The position numbers were made by a program, and so were the translations under genes. A stretch of 64,000 bases of DNA from Lentzea indica (GTDB taxonomy: Bacteria; Actinomycetota; Actinomycetes; Mycobacteriales; Pseudonocardiaceae), in assembly GCF_012184385.1 (NCBI RefSeq), contig NZ_VSRL01000021.1:1-64000 (forward strand), written 5' to 3'. Positions 17,802 to 26,202 of the stretch are shown here, in pieces. Below the pieces are notes generated by a model that saw only the letters and a program-made list of their open reading frames with translations, ran no database searches and had not been told where the DNA came from. Every line of letters starts with the position of its first letter. The first letter of the stretch is position 1.

Positions 17802-19614
17802 ACATGCTCTCCACGAGGTCGTCGAACATCTTGCCCAGCGCGGATCTCTTCACCTTCTGCGTCGCGGTCAGCTCGCCGTCCTCGTGGTCGAGCTCCTTGG
17901 GGAACATCCTGAACTTCTTGATCTGCTCGACGTTGGCGAACCTGCTGTTCACCTCGGTCACGATCGACTGCACCAGCTCCAGGACCTCCGGCTTCTCCGA
18001 CAGGTCCCGGTAGGTGGTGTAGGTGAGCTTGCGCTGCTGCGCCCAGTGCCCGACCGTCTCGTACTCGATGCCGATCAACGCCACCAGGTACGCCCGCTGG
18101 TCGCCGATCACCACGGCTTCCTTGATGTACGGCGAGGTCTTCAACGCGTTCTCGAGCTCCGAGGGCGCGATGTTCTTGCCGCCCGCGGTGATGATGATGT
18201 CCTTCATCCGGTCGGTGATCTTCACGTGCGTCTCGTCGACCCACTCGCCGACGTCACCGGTGTGCAGCCAGCCGTCGGACACGACCCGTTGCGTGGCCTC
18301 GGGATCGCGCCAGTAGCCCGCGAACGTGCCTGCGTGCCTGGTGAGGATCTCGCCGGTCTCCTCGTCGATCCGCAGCTCGATGCCGGGCTGCGGTTCGCCG
18401 ACCGTGCCGACCTTGACCCGTCCCGGCCTGTTTCCCGTTGCCACGGCGGTGTTCTCGGTCATGCCGTAGACCTCGTGCATCGGAACCCCGATGCCCATGA
18501 AGAACTTCAGCACGTCCGGCGCGATCGGCGCGGCGCCGGACGCGGCGTACCTGACGTGGCGCATGCCGATCCTGGCCTTCAGCGCGCGGAAGCAGAACAG
18601 CCAGCCCAGCGCGTAGATCAGTCTGCTTTGCGCCGTGTGCGTGCCGCCGGTCCTGACGAGCGTCTCGCCGATGCTTTCCGCTCGCTTGAGCCAGAACCGG
18701 GTGACCGAACGCTTGAGCCACGACGCGCTGGACACGCCGATCGTGACGCCCGCCAGCACCTTCTCCCAGATGCGGGGCACGCCGAACAGGATCGTCGGCT
18801 GCACCTCGCGCAGGTTCGCCTGCACCGTCTCGATGGACTCGGCGAAGTGCACCTGCACGCCGCTGGCCGCGCTGAACCACGTGGTGAAGATGCGTTCCGC
18901 GACGTGGCACAGCGGCAGGTAGGACAGCGTCACATCGGTGGAGGACGGCGGTGGCGAAGTGAAACCGCCGCCCTCCACCAGCACGTGAACGGCGAACTCG
19001 ACGTTCGCCACGGTGAGCATCGCGCCCTTCGGCGGCCCGGTGGTCCCGGACGTGTAGATCAACGTCATGACGTCGTCCGGCTCGGTCGCCGCCATCCGTT
19101 CGGCGAGCTCGGCTCCGAACTCGTCGCGATGTGCCGCGCCGAGTGCGAGGAAGTCGTCCCACCACATCAGCTTCGGGTTGTCGTAGCGTCCTTTGATCCC
19201 GCGCGGTTCGAGGTAGACGATCCATTCGAGATCGGGGGTGTCCTCCAGCACCAGCAACGCCTTGTCGACCTGTTCCTGGTCCTCGGCGATCAGGATCCGC
19301 GCGCCCGAGTGCGACAGGAGGTAGGCGACCTCCGAGGCGGGGTTCGTCGGATAGAGGCCGACCGTGATGCCGCGCGCCGCGACGATGCCGAGATCGGCGT
19401 AGAGCCACTCGCGCCGGTTCTCCGAGTGGATCGCGACCCGCTCGCCCGGCTTCAGCCCGAGTGCCAGCAGCGCGTGCCCGACCAGTTCGACGTTCGCCCA
19501 GTAGCAGGCCCAGCTGACCTCCTGCCAGATGCCGAAGTCCTTGGCGCGCAACGCGATCTGGTCAGGCGTGTTGACCGCCCTGTTCTTCACCCGCGTGACG
19601 ACGGTGGTGGTCAT
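17794..19614 (-). CDS. Long-chain acyl-CoA synthetase (AMP-forming)
   Basis: 606 residues. ATP-binding P-loop YTSGTTGPPKG at 187-197, then YLPLCHVAERI, LFGVPRIWEK, the YGMTENTAV acyl-AMP motif, DGWLHTGDVGEWVDE and ITDRMKDIIITAGGKNIAP with the catalytic-Lys region near the C-terminus: a full ANL enzyme of the FadD15/FAA type. It activates a carboxylic acid to its CoA thioester. The frame is open far upstream, but ATG at 19614 overlaps the LivG stop (ATGA) and begins the true N-terminus. Its place between ATPase and permease genes argues that the imported substrate is a carboxylate trapped as a CoA ester. Confidence 0.92.
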   Translation of the reverse strand: MTTTVVTRVKNRAVNTPDQIALRAKDFGIWQEVSWACYWANVELVGHALLALGLKPGERVAIHSENRREWLYADLGIVAARGITVGLYPTNPASEVAYLLSHSGARILIAEDQEQVDKALLVLEDTPDLEWIVYLEPRGIKGRYDNPKLMWWDDFLALGAAHRDEFGAELAERMAATEPDDVMTLIYTSGTTGPPKGAMLTVANVEFAVHVLVEGGGFTSPPPSSTDVTLSYLPLCHVAERIFTTWFSAASGVQVHFAESIETVQANLREVQPTILFGVPRIWEKVLAGVTIGVSSASWLKRSVTRFWLKRAESIGETLVRTGGTHTAQSRLIYALGWLFCFRALKARIGMRHVRYAASGAAPIAPDVLKFFMGIGVPMHEVYGMTENTAVATGNRPGRVKVGTVGEPQPGIELRIDEETGEILTRHAGTFAGYWRDPEATQRVVSDGWLHTGDVGEWVDETHVKITDRMKDIIITAGGKNIAPSELENALKTSPYIKEAVVIGDQRAYLVALIGIEYETVGHWAQQRKLTYTTYRDLSEKPEVLELVQSIVTEVNSRFANVEQIKKFRMFPKELDHEDGELTATQKVKRSALGKMFDDLVESMYG

Positions 19615-20390
19615 GGCGTCACGCTCTTGTGCTGCTCGCCGAGGTAGGCGCGGATGACGTCGGGATCCTGCTGCACCTCGGCGGGCGTGCCGGTGCGGAT
19701 CGGGCGGCCGAAGTCCATGACCATCACCCGGTCGGCGAGGTCCATCACGAGGCCCATGTCGTGCTCCACCATGATCATCGGGATGTTCAGCTCCTCCCGG
19801 ACGTCGAGGATGAACCGGGCCATGTCCTCGGTCTCCTCGACGTTCATGCCCGCGACCGGCTCGTCGAGCAGAAGGAGCTTCGGCTCCATCGCGAGCGCCC
19901 TGCCCAGTTCGACGCGCTTCTGCACGCCGTAGGGCAGCAGTCCGACCGGGTACCGGCGCCACTGCTCCAGTTCCAGGAAGTCGATCACGTCCTCGACCGC
20001 GAACCGGTTCTTCAGCTCCTCGTTGCGCGCTCTGCCGAGCCAGAAGAACGCCGAGAGAGCGCCGTAGTTCATGTGGTTGTGGCGGCCGAGCATGAGGTTC
20101 TCGACCACGGTGAGGTGCGAGAACAGCTCGATGTTCTGGAACGTGCGGGCCAGGCCCCTCGCGGCGATGCGGTGCGGGCGCATGCCGATGAGGTCGTCGC
20201 CCTGGAACCGCACCGTGCCCTGTTGCGGCCGGTAGACGCCGCTCAGGACGTTGAAGATGGAGGTCTTGCCTGCACCGTTCGGGCCGATGATGGCGAAGAG
20301 CTCGCCCTCCTCGACCTCGAACGACACACCGTCGACGGCCACGACCCCGTCGAACGCGAGCCGGATGCCCTCGACTTCCAGCACGCTCAT
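19611..20390 (-). CDS. ABC transporter ATP-binding protein, LivG-like
   Basis: 259 residues. Walker A GPNGAGKT 36-43, a Q-loop in TFQNIELF, Walker B LLLLDEPVAGMN near 172-183 and the H-loop in MIMVEHDMGLVMDL. The ABC signature reads LPYGVQKR at 152-159, a LPYG form common in LivG-type ATPases. The C-terminus IRAYLGEQH is also typical. ATG at 20390 overlaps the LivF stop by 4 bases. Confidence 0.93.
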   Translation of the reverse strand: MSVLEVEGIRLAFDGVVAVDGVSFEVEEGELFAIIGPNGAGKTSIFNVLSGVYRPQQGTVRFQGDDLIGMRPHRIAARGLARTFQNIELFSHLTVVENLMLGRHNHMNYGALSAFFWLGRARNEELKNRFAVEDVIDFLELEQWRRYPVGLLPYGVQKRVELGRALAMEPKLLLLDEPVAGMNVEETEDMARFILDVREELNIPMIMVEHDMGLVMDLADRVMVMDFGRPIRTGTPAEVQQDPDVIRAYLGEQHKSVTP

Positions 20391-21160
20391 GAAAGCCACC
20401 GCTTCCTGCGCTTGTAGTGCTTGACCGCACGGAACGAGGAGGTGCCGAGCCCGAGGTAGAACTCGCGGATGTCGTCGTCGGCGAGGAGCGCCGCGGCGGG
20501 CTTGTCCATGACGACCTTGCCGGTCTCCAGCACGTACCCGTGATCGGCGATGGACAGCGCCATGCTGGCGTTCTGCTCGACCAGCAGGACCGTGGTGCCC
20601 TGTTCGTTGATCTTCACGACGAGGTCGCGGATCTGCTGCACCAGCAGCGGCGCGAGCCCGAGGCTGGGCTCGTCGAGCAGCAGGTAGGCGGGTTCGGACA
20701 TGAGCGCCCTGCCGATCGAAAGCATCTGCTGCTCCCCGCCGGACAGGTAGCCGGCGCTCTGCCTTCGCCGTTCCGCGAGCTGCGGGAAGAGCTCGTAGCA
20801 CCGTTCGAGGTTGCTCTTGAGGCTCTTGGGGCGGGCGTGACCTCCGACCTTGAGGTTCTCGTCGACGGTCAGCTCGGCGAGGATTCTGCGGCCCTCCAGG
20901 GCCTGTTTGATGCCCCTGTCGGCGATTTTCGCTGGTGAAAGGCGGTGGATCGGTTCACCGTCGAGCGTGATCGAGCCCTTGGTGACCTTGCCGTCGTGCA
21001 CGTCGAGCAGGCCGCTGAACGCCCTCATCAGCGTTGTTTTCCCAGCTCCGTTGGCACCGAGCAGGGCGACGACCTTGCCTTTGGGCACCTTGAGGCTCAC
21101 GCCGCGGAGCACCAGCATCACGTCGTCGTAGACAACCTCAAGGTTGTTCGCCTCGAGCAC
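20387..21160 (-). CDS. ABC transporter ATP-binding protein, LivF-like; first gene of the operon
   Basis: 257 residues. Walker A GANGAGKT 35-42, signature LSGGEQQ 139-145, Walker B YLLLDEPSLGLAP 159-171 and H-loop VLLVEQNAS, where Gln-Asn replaces the His region exactly as in LivF proteins. A C-terminal extension (SSFRAVKHYKRRKRW) is basic. It is the promoter-proximal gene of the six-gene unit. The 200-base region upstream is shared with the divergent SRPBCC gene. Confidence 0.93.
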   Translation of the reverse strand: MLEANNLEVVYDDVMLVLRGVSLKVPKGKVVALLGANGAGKTTLMRAFSGLLDVHDGKVTKGSITLDGEPIHRLSPAKIADRGIKQALEGRRILAELTVDENLKVGGHARPKSLKSNLERCYELFPQLAERRRQSAGYLSGGEQQMLSIGRALMSEPAYLLLDEPSLGLAPLLVQQIRDLVVKINEQGTTVLLVEQNASMALSIADHGYVLETGKVVMDKPAAALLADDDIREFYLGLGTSSFRAVKHYKRRKRWLS

Positions 21161-21299
21161 CGGCGCCTCCTAGGGCCTGGAATGCCGATCAGTATGACGT
21201 GGATCACAACCATTTTGACTACTGTGCGCAATTTCGTGATGCGCATGTCGCGATTGGTTCAGCACTCTCCGTGTCCGTCCAGAGTGGACCGGACACGAT

Positions 21300-21324
21300 G
21301 TGTAACGAGCCGTGCCTTGGGTAC
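21300..21324 (+). promoter_or_regulatory. Candidate SigB/SigF-type promoter for the SRPBCC-sigma pair
   Basis: GGGTAC at 21319-21324 matches the -10 of SigB/SigF-class promoters (GTTT/GGTTT, N14-16, GGGTA). The -35 is weaker: GTGTA at 21300-21304, 14 bases upstream. The SRPBCC start is 36 bases further on. If real, the sigma gene at 21838 would be autoregulated. Confidence 0.4.
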
Positions 21325-21360
21325 TCACCTCGTGCAAGCAACTCAGTAGGAGGAGGTTTC

Positions 21361-21825
21361 GTGACCACCATTGAGAAGTCGGTGGACGTCCACGTGCCGG
21401 TGAGCACGGCTTACAACCAGTGGACTCAGTTCGAATCCTTCCCGGCGTTCATGGACGGCGTCGAGAAGATCGACCAGGTCACGCCGACCAGGACCCACTG
21501 GACCACGAAGATCGGCGGGGTCGTCCGCGAGTTCGACGCGGAGATCACCGAGCAGCACCCGGACGAGCGCGTCGCGTGGACCACGGTCGACGGGCCGCCG
21601 CAGGGTGGCGTGGTGACGTTCCACCGCCTCGACAACGACACGACTCGGGTGCATCTCCAGATGGAGTACGACCCCGAGACCATCACCGAGAAGGCGGGTG
21701 CCGCGCTCGGCGTGGTCGGCCACCGGGTCGAGGGCGACCTGAAGCGGTTCAAGGAGTTCATCGAGAACCGCGGCACCGAGACCGGTGCCTGGCGTGGCGA
21801 CGTCACGCCGCCGCCCCAGGTCTGA
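21361..21825 (+). CDS. SRPBCC family (polyketide cyclase/dehydrase-like) protein
   Basis: 154 residues. It starts TTIEKSVDVHVPVSTAYNQWTQFE, the usual beginning of the Polyketide_cyc2/SRPBCC fold, then PAFMDGVEKIDQV, WTTKIGGVVREFDAEITEQ and RVAWTTVDGPPQGGVVTFH. The last helix ends in DLKRFKEFIENR. GTG at 21361 has a strong GGAGGAGG. These proteins bind hydrophobic ligands; many actinobacterial copies are stress-induced. It lies 12 bases before the sigma gene and is probably co-transcribed with it. Confidence 0.85.
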   Translation: MTTIEKSVDVHVPVSTAYNQWTQFESFPAFMDGVEKIDQVTPTRTHWTTKIGGVVREFDAEITEQHPDERVAWTTVDGPPQGGVVTFHRLDNDTTRVHLQMEYDPETITEKAGAALGVVGHRVEGDLKRFKEFIENRGTETGAWRGDVTPPPQV

Positions 21826-21837
21826 TCGCGGTGCCCG

Positions 21838-22557
21838 TTGACGCCAGATCAACACGCGGCGTTCGAGGAACTCGCCCGCACCGCACGTGACTCGCCGCGC
21901 TACTACGCGCTGCGGGATCGGCTGGTGCGCGAATACCTCCCGCTCGCCCGGCACATCGCCCGCCGCTTCAGCGAACGCGGCGAGCCGATGGAAGACCTCG
22001 CGCAGGTGGCCGCGGTCGGACTGATCAACGCCATCGACCGGTACGACGTGAACCGGCAGACGGACTTCCTGTCCTATGCCGTGCCCACGATCACCGGGGA
22101 GGTGCGGCGGCACTTCCGCGACCAGTGCTGGGCGGTGCGCGTGCCGCGCAGGTTGAAAGAGCTGTGTGACTCCATCGACGGCGCGACCGCCGAGCTGTCG
22201 CACAAGACCGGGCGATCTCCCACTCCCTCCGAGATCGCCCGGCACCTGGGGGTGTCGATTTCCGACGTCTACGAGGGCCTGCGCGTGGAGAAGAACGTCG
22301 CGTTCGCGCCCTTGGACTCGCTGGAGGGCTCGACGGTCGACGACCCCGCCCTGGAAGGCGTGGAGATCCACGAGGCCCTGCAGCCGATGCTGCGGGGCCT
22401 TCCGCGGCGTGAACGGACCATCGTCGTCCTGCGGTTCTTCGGACGGCTGACCCAGACGGAGATCGCGCGTCGCGTCGGGATCTCCCAGATGCACGTGTCG
22501 CGCCTGCTCACCAAGTCGCTGGAGCAGCTGCGGCACGACCTGCTGGCGGAGGAGTGA
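21838..22557 (+). CDS. SigB/SigF/SigG-type RNA polymerase sigma factor
   Basis: 239 residues. Region 2 reads REYLPLARHIARRFSERGEP, MEDLAQVAAVGLINAIDRYD and FLSYAVPTITGEVRRHFRDQ, the general-stress sigma pattern; region 3 has HKTGRSPTPSEIARHLGVS; region 4 has RTIVVLRFFGRLTQTEIARRVGISQMHVSRLL. The only upstream start in frame is TTG at 21838, since a stop lies 15 bases before it. A TTG start suggests low translation. No anti-sigma kinase is adjacent, although a STAS antagonist-like gene lies at 25839. Confidence 0.92.
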   Translation: MTPDQHAAFEELARTARDSPRYYALRDRLVREYLPLARHIARRFSERGEPMEDLAQVAAVGLINAIDRYDVNRQTDFLSYAVPTITGEVRRHFRDQCWAVRVPRRLKELCDSIDGATAELSHKTGRSPTPSEIARHLGVSISDVYEGLRVEKNVAFAPLDSLEGSTVDDPALEGVEIHEALQPMLRGLPRRERTIVVLRFFGRLTQTEIARRVGISQMHVSRLLTKSLEQLRHDLLAEE

Positions 22558-22599
22558 AATGGGCGAGCGGGAATGTCGGGTTTTCGCGATACTGGCCGC

Positions 22600-23025
22600 A
22601 TGAACCGGTTGCGGTGGCCCCAGAAGCTGGCGATCAGCACCGGTGCCCTGCTCGCACTCTGGGGGGTGGCGGGGTTCTTCGTGACCGGCTTCTCCCCTTT
22701 TGCCGGCGAGTCCGACATGTGGTTGATCGGGCTGAGGGTGAACCCGTTGCAGAACACCATCCACGTCGTCCTCGGCGTCGCGTTGCTGCTGGCGGTTCCC
22801 CGCTTGAAGGCGTTGAGCGGAGTGGGGCTGCTGACGTCCATGCTGCTGCTGGTGACGTTCGGCCTGGGCACGGCCAGGTACGACGACCAGGTCGTGAACG
22901 TGCTGAACGTCAACCCCGGCAGCAACGCGCTGCACCTGCTGGCCGGGTTCGCCGCTCTGGCGGCGGCGCAGGGCGCCGTCTGGTGCCGGCAGTGTGATCG
23001 GGCGGCGGCGCTCAAGAGCGTGTGA
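22600..23025 (+). CDS. DUF4383 membrane protein
   Basis: 141 residues with four hydrophobic spans. Conserved DUF4383 features: LRVNPLQNTIHVVLGVALLLA, the GLGTARYDDQVVNVLNVNPGSNALHLLAGFAAL block and a Cys pair CRQC near the end. I chose ATG at 22600 (MNRLRWPQKLA); the frame also has an ATG at 22573. A GATACT sits 7 bases before 22600, which would fit a leaderless start. It follows the stress sigma factor and may belong to its regulon. Convergent with topoisomerase IB, overlapping by 14 bases. Confidence 0.82.
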   Translation: MNRLRWPQKLAISTGALLALWGVAGFFVTGFSPFAGESDMWLIGLRVNPLQNTIHVVLGVALLLAVPRLKALSGVGLLTSMLLLVTFGLGTARYDDQVVNVLNVNPGSNALHLLAGFAALAAAQGAVWCRQCDRAAALKSV

Positions 23026-23935
23026 GCAGCTTCCGCACCGCCCGTTCCGGATCGCCGTTGCCGATGACCTCGCCGCGTTCGAACGCTTCGACCAGGCGTG
23101 GGTCGACGTAGGACTTCCGCGCGACGGCCGCCGTGTTGCCCAGGTCTTCCGCCACCTCCCTCATCACCGCGCTGACCGCTCGTTTCGACGGTTTGCCTCG
23201 TTCCAGGAGGGCTCGCGCGAACGCCTGGGCTGCTCGCACCGTGGCGTGCCAGGTGCGGAGGTCCTTCACGCTGAACTCCTCGCCGACCAGTTCGCGGAAT
23301 CGATCGTTGATGTCGTCAGCGGTGAGGTCGAAGACGCGGCAGTCCGGGGGCTGGCCCTGGAGAAGTGACCGGACGGCGCGCGCGAGCATCGCGTCGATGA
23401 TCTCCTCGTCGACCTCGACGCCGTGCTTGGCGGGAAACCGGAACCTGACCCGGTCGCCGCGCACGCTGAGATGCTCACAAAGGAGCGTCGCCACGCCGTG
23501 GGTGCCGTTGTCCTCGGCGTACTCCTCGTGACCGACGCGGAAGACGCCCAGGTCGAGCATGCGCAGCGCGATGGCGAGCAGTCGCTTGCGGCCGCGTGAC
23601 CTCATGTCGTTCACGATCTGCTCGCGGAACTTCCGCAGGCGCTTGGCGAGCTTCAGCACGCGGTCGAACTTCTCGGCGTCGCGGTCGGTGCGCCACCGCT
23701 CGTGGTAGAGGTACTGGCGGCGGCCCGCGTCGTCGTAGCCGACCGCCTGAATGTGGCCGTTGGGGTGCGGACAGATCCAGACCTCGCGCCATGCAGGTGG
23801 GATGACCAGGGCTTTCACCCGCGCGATGTCGTCAGCCGCGAGCGGCCGGCCGTGGGCGTCCAGGTACCGGAAGCCCTTGCCGTGCTTCACGCGCGTCCAG
23901 CCGGGACCGGACGGAGCGCTGCGGCGGAGTCTCAT
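23012..23935 (-). CDS. DNA topoisomerase IB
   Basis: 307 residues, the bacterial/poxvirus-like type IB enzyme, which relaxes supercoils through a 3'-phosphotyrosine. The N-terminal part GFRYLDAHGRPL...VKALVIPPAWREVWICP is diagnostic. The catalytic domain holds RMLDLGVFRVGHEEYAEDNGTHGVATL (active-site Arg), SVKDLRTWHATVRAA and the nucleophile Tyr276 in ARKSYVDPR. Not essential in bacteria and often found beside stress genes. It is divergent from the carboxylate-amine ligase gene. Confidence 0.93.
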   Translation of the reverse strand: MRLRRSAPSGPGWTRVKHGKGFRYLDAHGRPLAADDIARVKALVIPPAWREVWICPHPNGHIQAVGYDDAGRRQYLYHERWRTDRDAEKFDRVLKLAKRLRKFREQIVNDMRSRGRKRLLAIALRMLDLGVFRVGHEEYAEDNGTHGVATLLCEHLSVRGDRVRFRFPAKHGVEVDEEIIDAMLARAVRSLLQGQPPDCRVFDLTADDINDRFRELVGEEFSVKDLRTWHATVRAAQAFARALLERGKPSKRAVSAVMREVAEDLGNTAAVARKSYVDPRLVEAFERGEVIGNGDPERAVRKLLTRS

Positions 23936-23948
23936 GTGGCCACCTCGT

Positions 23949-23974
23949 GGTTGATCAGTACGAAATGCGGGTAC
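23949..23974 (+). promoter_or_regulatory. SigF/SigB-type promoter before the carboxylate-amine ligase gene
   Basis: GGTTG at 23949-23953, 15 bases of spacer, then GGGTAC at 23969-23974 fits the actinobacterial SigF/SigB consensus (GGTTT, N15-17, GGGTA) with one mismatch. The start codon at 23985 is 10 bases beyond, giving a very short or absent leader. The sigma factor at 21838 is of this class. Confidence 0.55.
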
Positions 23975-23984
23975 CCGCTCGCCG

Positions 23985-25051
23985 ATGAACCACTACACGG
24001 TCGGTGTGGAACAGGAGTTCCTCCTCGTTGACCCCGAGTCGCGGCGGCCGGTAGCACTGGCGCCCCGAGTCCGGGAACTCTCCCGCGCCACCGGTGACCT
24101 CGACGTGCAGGGCGAGTTCACGCCGTTCCAGATCGAGATCGCCACCGGGATCACGCACAGCTTCGAAGAGCTGAACGAGCAGGTGCGGTGCTCCCGGCGG
24201 GTGCTGGCCGAGGCGCCGACGAGGCCGGGTGCCGGCTGGTGGCGACCGGCATGCCGCCGATCGGCAAGGCCGGTCCCCCACCCGGAACGGATGAGCCGAG
24301 ATATCACCAGATCGAGTACTCCCACCGAAGACTCGTCCTCGGGCAGGGCGCTTGCGGGCTGCACGTCCACGTGGGCGTCGAGGACAAGGCAGAGGCGCTG
24401 CGGGCGTCGAACAAGCTGCGGGTGTGGTTGCCGACGTTGCTGGCGCTGAGCGCGAACTCCCCGATCTACGGGGGAGAGGACACCGGATATTCGAGCTGGC
24501 GGTCGATGGTGTGGTCGCGCTGGCCGGTGAGCGGACCGCCGCCGTTGTGGGACGGCCCCGAGCACTACGACCGCACCGTCGAGGCGATCATCGCTACCCA
24601 GGCGTTGCTGGACAGGGCGATGGTGTACTGGGACGTGCGGCCGTCTGCGGATCATCCGACGGTTGAGGTGCGCGTGGCGGACATTCCGCAACTGGCAACG
24701 GAAGCAATCGTTCTCGCGGAACTCGTCCGTGCGATCGTCGCGTCCGAACCCTCCGAACAGAGGGTGGACGATCCCGTGCTGCGAGCGGCATATTGGCGGG
24801 CGTCGCGCGACGGGGTCGACGGACTGGCCGCCGATCCACACACCGGAAAACTCTCCCCCGCGTTCGACCGAGCAGAAGACCTGGTTGAGCACGTCGCGGT
24901 CGCGCTGCGCGATCGCGGCACTCTGTCTACTGTGGAGCGCCAGATGGACTGGTTGCGCCACAACGGCAGCGGTGCGGCCCGGCAACGACGCTGCCCGGAC
25001 CCCGAGTCCCTTGTGGACGAGCTGATCGCCCGAACGCGTGAGGAAACCTGA
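23985..25051 (+). CDS. Carboxylate-amine ligase, YbdK/EgtA (glutamate-cysteine ligase 2) family, one frame break
   Basis: An ATP-dependent ligase that would join glutamate or a similar acid to an amine. The N-terminus has the GCS2 signature VGVEQEFLLVDPESRRPV and FTPFQIEIATGI; the second part has RYHQI, CGLHVHVGVEDKAEAL, the SANSPIYGGEDTGYSSWRS block and VEVRVADIPQL. The two parts lie in different frames, changing at about 24212-24218, where GAGGCGCCGAC stands for an expected GAGGCGGCCGAC (Ala-Ala-Asp). One missing base repairs the gene to about 355 residues, a normal length. Probably a sequence error. Its TGA overlaps the next ATG by one base. Confidence 0.85.
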
Positions 25052-25818
25052 TGCGCCTCCCCGCTCCCCGCGGCCACATGAGCTCCGCCCTGGTCACCGC
25101 ACTCCGTCTTCCGCCGGTGCCGCGGCCGGCGTTGCTCGCCGGCGGAGGCACCAGGGAGACCTGGCTCGACGACGATCTGCAGCTGTCGTTGTGGATCTGC
25201 TACGAGCTGCGGATGCGCGGCTTCGACGACGTTCACGCCGGCTGGGAGGACCACCCCGCGCTGACGCAGTTCCACGCCATCCTGGAAGCGCGCTGGGAGG
25301 AAGGGCTGCGGTCGTTGCCGGAGGTGACCCAGCCCGCTTCCCTGTCCGAAAAGGGTCTGGACGAGCTGCGCAAGCACCACGCGTTCTGGCGGCCGCGCCG
25401 GGAGATGCGCTCGGTGCTGCGCGACATCCAGGGCGACGCGTACGGCGCTCGTTCAGAGCGGACGCATTCGGTGCTGTTCACCGTGACGTTGCGCGACCTG
25501 AATTGCGCTGTCGGCGTGGACGAGATGCCCGCGCCGACTTTGGCCCTGGTGAACGCGCTTTCGTTGTTCGGCCTGCACCAGCGCCTGGTGGGGGCTCTGG
25601 TCGGGTTCCTGACCGCCGTCGACACGATCGGCGGTGACCCGTTCGCACAGCTGCTGCCGGTCCAGTGCCCGCCCGACGACGTCCGCCTCGGCTTCACCGT
25701 GTGCCACGAGCTGCACGCACGCTTGACGCACCACGTTCACGCCTGTCTGCAGGCAGGCCGCACCTCGCTGAGGGGCCGTTGGCTGCTCTCGCAGGGCCGC
25801 GTTAACGTGGGGTGCTGA
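25051..25818 (+). CDS. Iron-containing redox enzyme (heme-oxygenase-like) family, apparently lacking ligand segments
   Basis: 255 residues. The N-terminus LRLPPVPRPALLAGG, then DDLQLSLWICYELRMRGFDDV, and later VLRDIQGDAYGARSERTHSVLF, TLALVNALSLFGLHQRLVGALVGFL and the end ACLQAGRTSLRG match the actinobacterial family often paired with CDGSH proteins. As I recall it, that family has about 30 more residues before the IQxDEYG helix and about 50 more after the GALVGHLAAFE helix, which carry most metal ligands; both are missing here. So it may be catalytically dead or have been shortened by in-frame deletions. The start overlaps the ligase stop. Confidence 0.65.
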   Translation: MRLPAPRGHMSSALVTALRLPPVPRPALLAGGGTRETWLDDDLQLSLWICYELRMRGFDDVHAGWEDHPALTQFHAILEARWEEGLRSLPEVTQPASLSEKGLDELRKHHAFWRPRREMRSVLRDIQGDAYGARSERTHSVLFTVTLRDLNCAVGVDEMPAPTLALVNALSLFGLHQRLVGALVGFLTAVDTIGGDPFAQLLPVQCPPDDVRLGFTVCHELHARLTHHVHACLQAGRTSLRGRWLLSQGRVNVGC

Positions 25819-25838
25819 CGTTCTTGAAGGGAGACAGC

Positions 25839-26201
25839 GTGCCCGACCCCACAGCTCTGGCCTCGGTGGTCGTCGACCGGATCGCACCCGACGTCGTCGT
25901 GCTGCACGTGTCCGGAGAGCTCGACACCACGAGCAGCAGCGAGCTGACCACCCCGCTGGACAAGTACGTGGTGGAGGCGAACCGGGCCGTCGTCGTGGAT
26001 CTCGGCGGCGTGAAGTTCCTGGGCTCCGCCGGTTTGGAGGCGCTGGTGCTGGGACAGCAGCGCGCTTCCCAGGCCGAGGTCGACTTCGTCGTGGTCGCTT
26101 CCACTCGGGCCGCCCTGCGGCCGATCGAGGCGACTGGACTGGACTCGGTCTTCACGATCCTGGGTTCGGTGGACGAGGCGGTGGAGCGCTACTCGTCCTG
26201 A
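25839..26201 (+). CDS. STAS domain anti-sigma factor antagonist
   Basis: About 120 residues, one STAS domain: VVVLHVSGELDTTSSSELTTPL, VVVDLGGVKFLGSAGLEALVLGQ (the phospho-acceptor Ser lies in FLGSAGLE) and VFTILGSVDEAVERY. It resembles the SpoIIAA/RsbV class that frees a SigB/F-type sigma factor from its kinase. GTG at 25839 follows GAAGGGAG; a longer frame begins at 25812. The matching RsbW-like kinase is not in the window, but a SigB/F-like sigma factor is 3.3 kb upstream on the same strand. Confidence 0.88.
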   Translation: MPDPTALASVVVDRIAPDVVVLHVSGELDTTSSSELTTPLDKYVVEANRAVVVDLGGVKFLGSAGLEALVLGQQRASQAEVDFVVVASTRAALRPIEATGLDSVFTILGSVDEAVERYSS

Positions 26202-26202
26202 C

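Noticed and set aside
17794-20430. Single 878-codon frame suggesting an ATPase-ligase fusion
   Set aside because: The first 272 codons are a shadow of livG; the ligase has its own ATG at 19614 overlapping the livG stop.
23966-23977. GCGGGTACCCGC read as a minus-strand SigF -10 for topoisomerase IB
   Set aside because: The GGGTACCC is palindromic, but no -35 of the right type lies 14-17 bases upstream on the minus strand.
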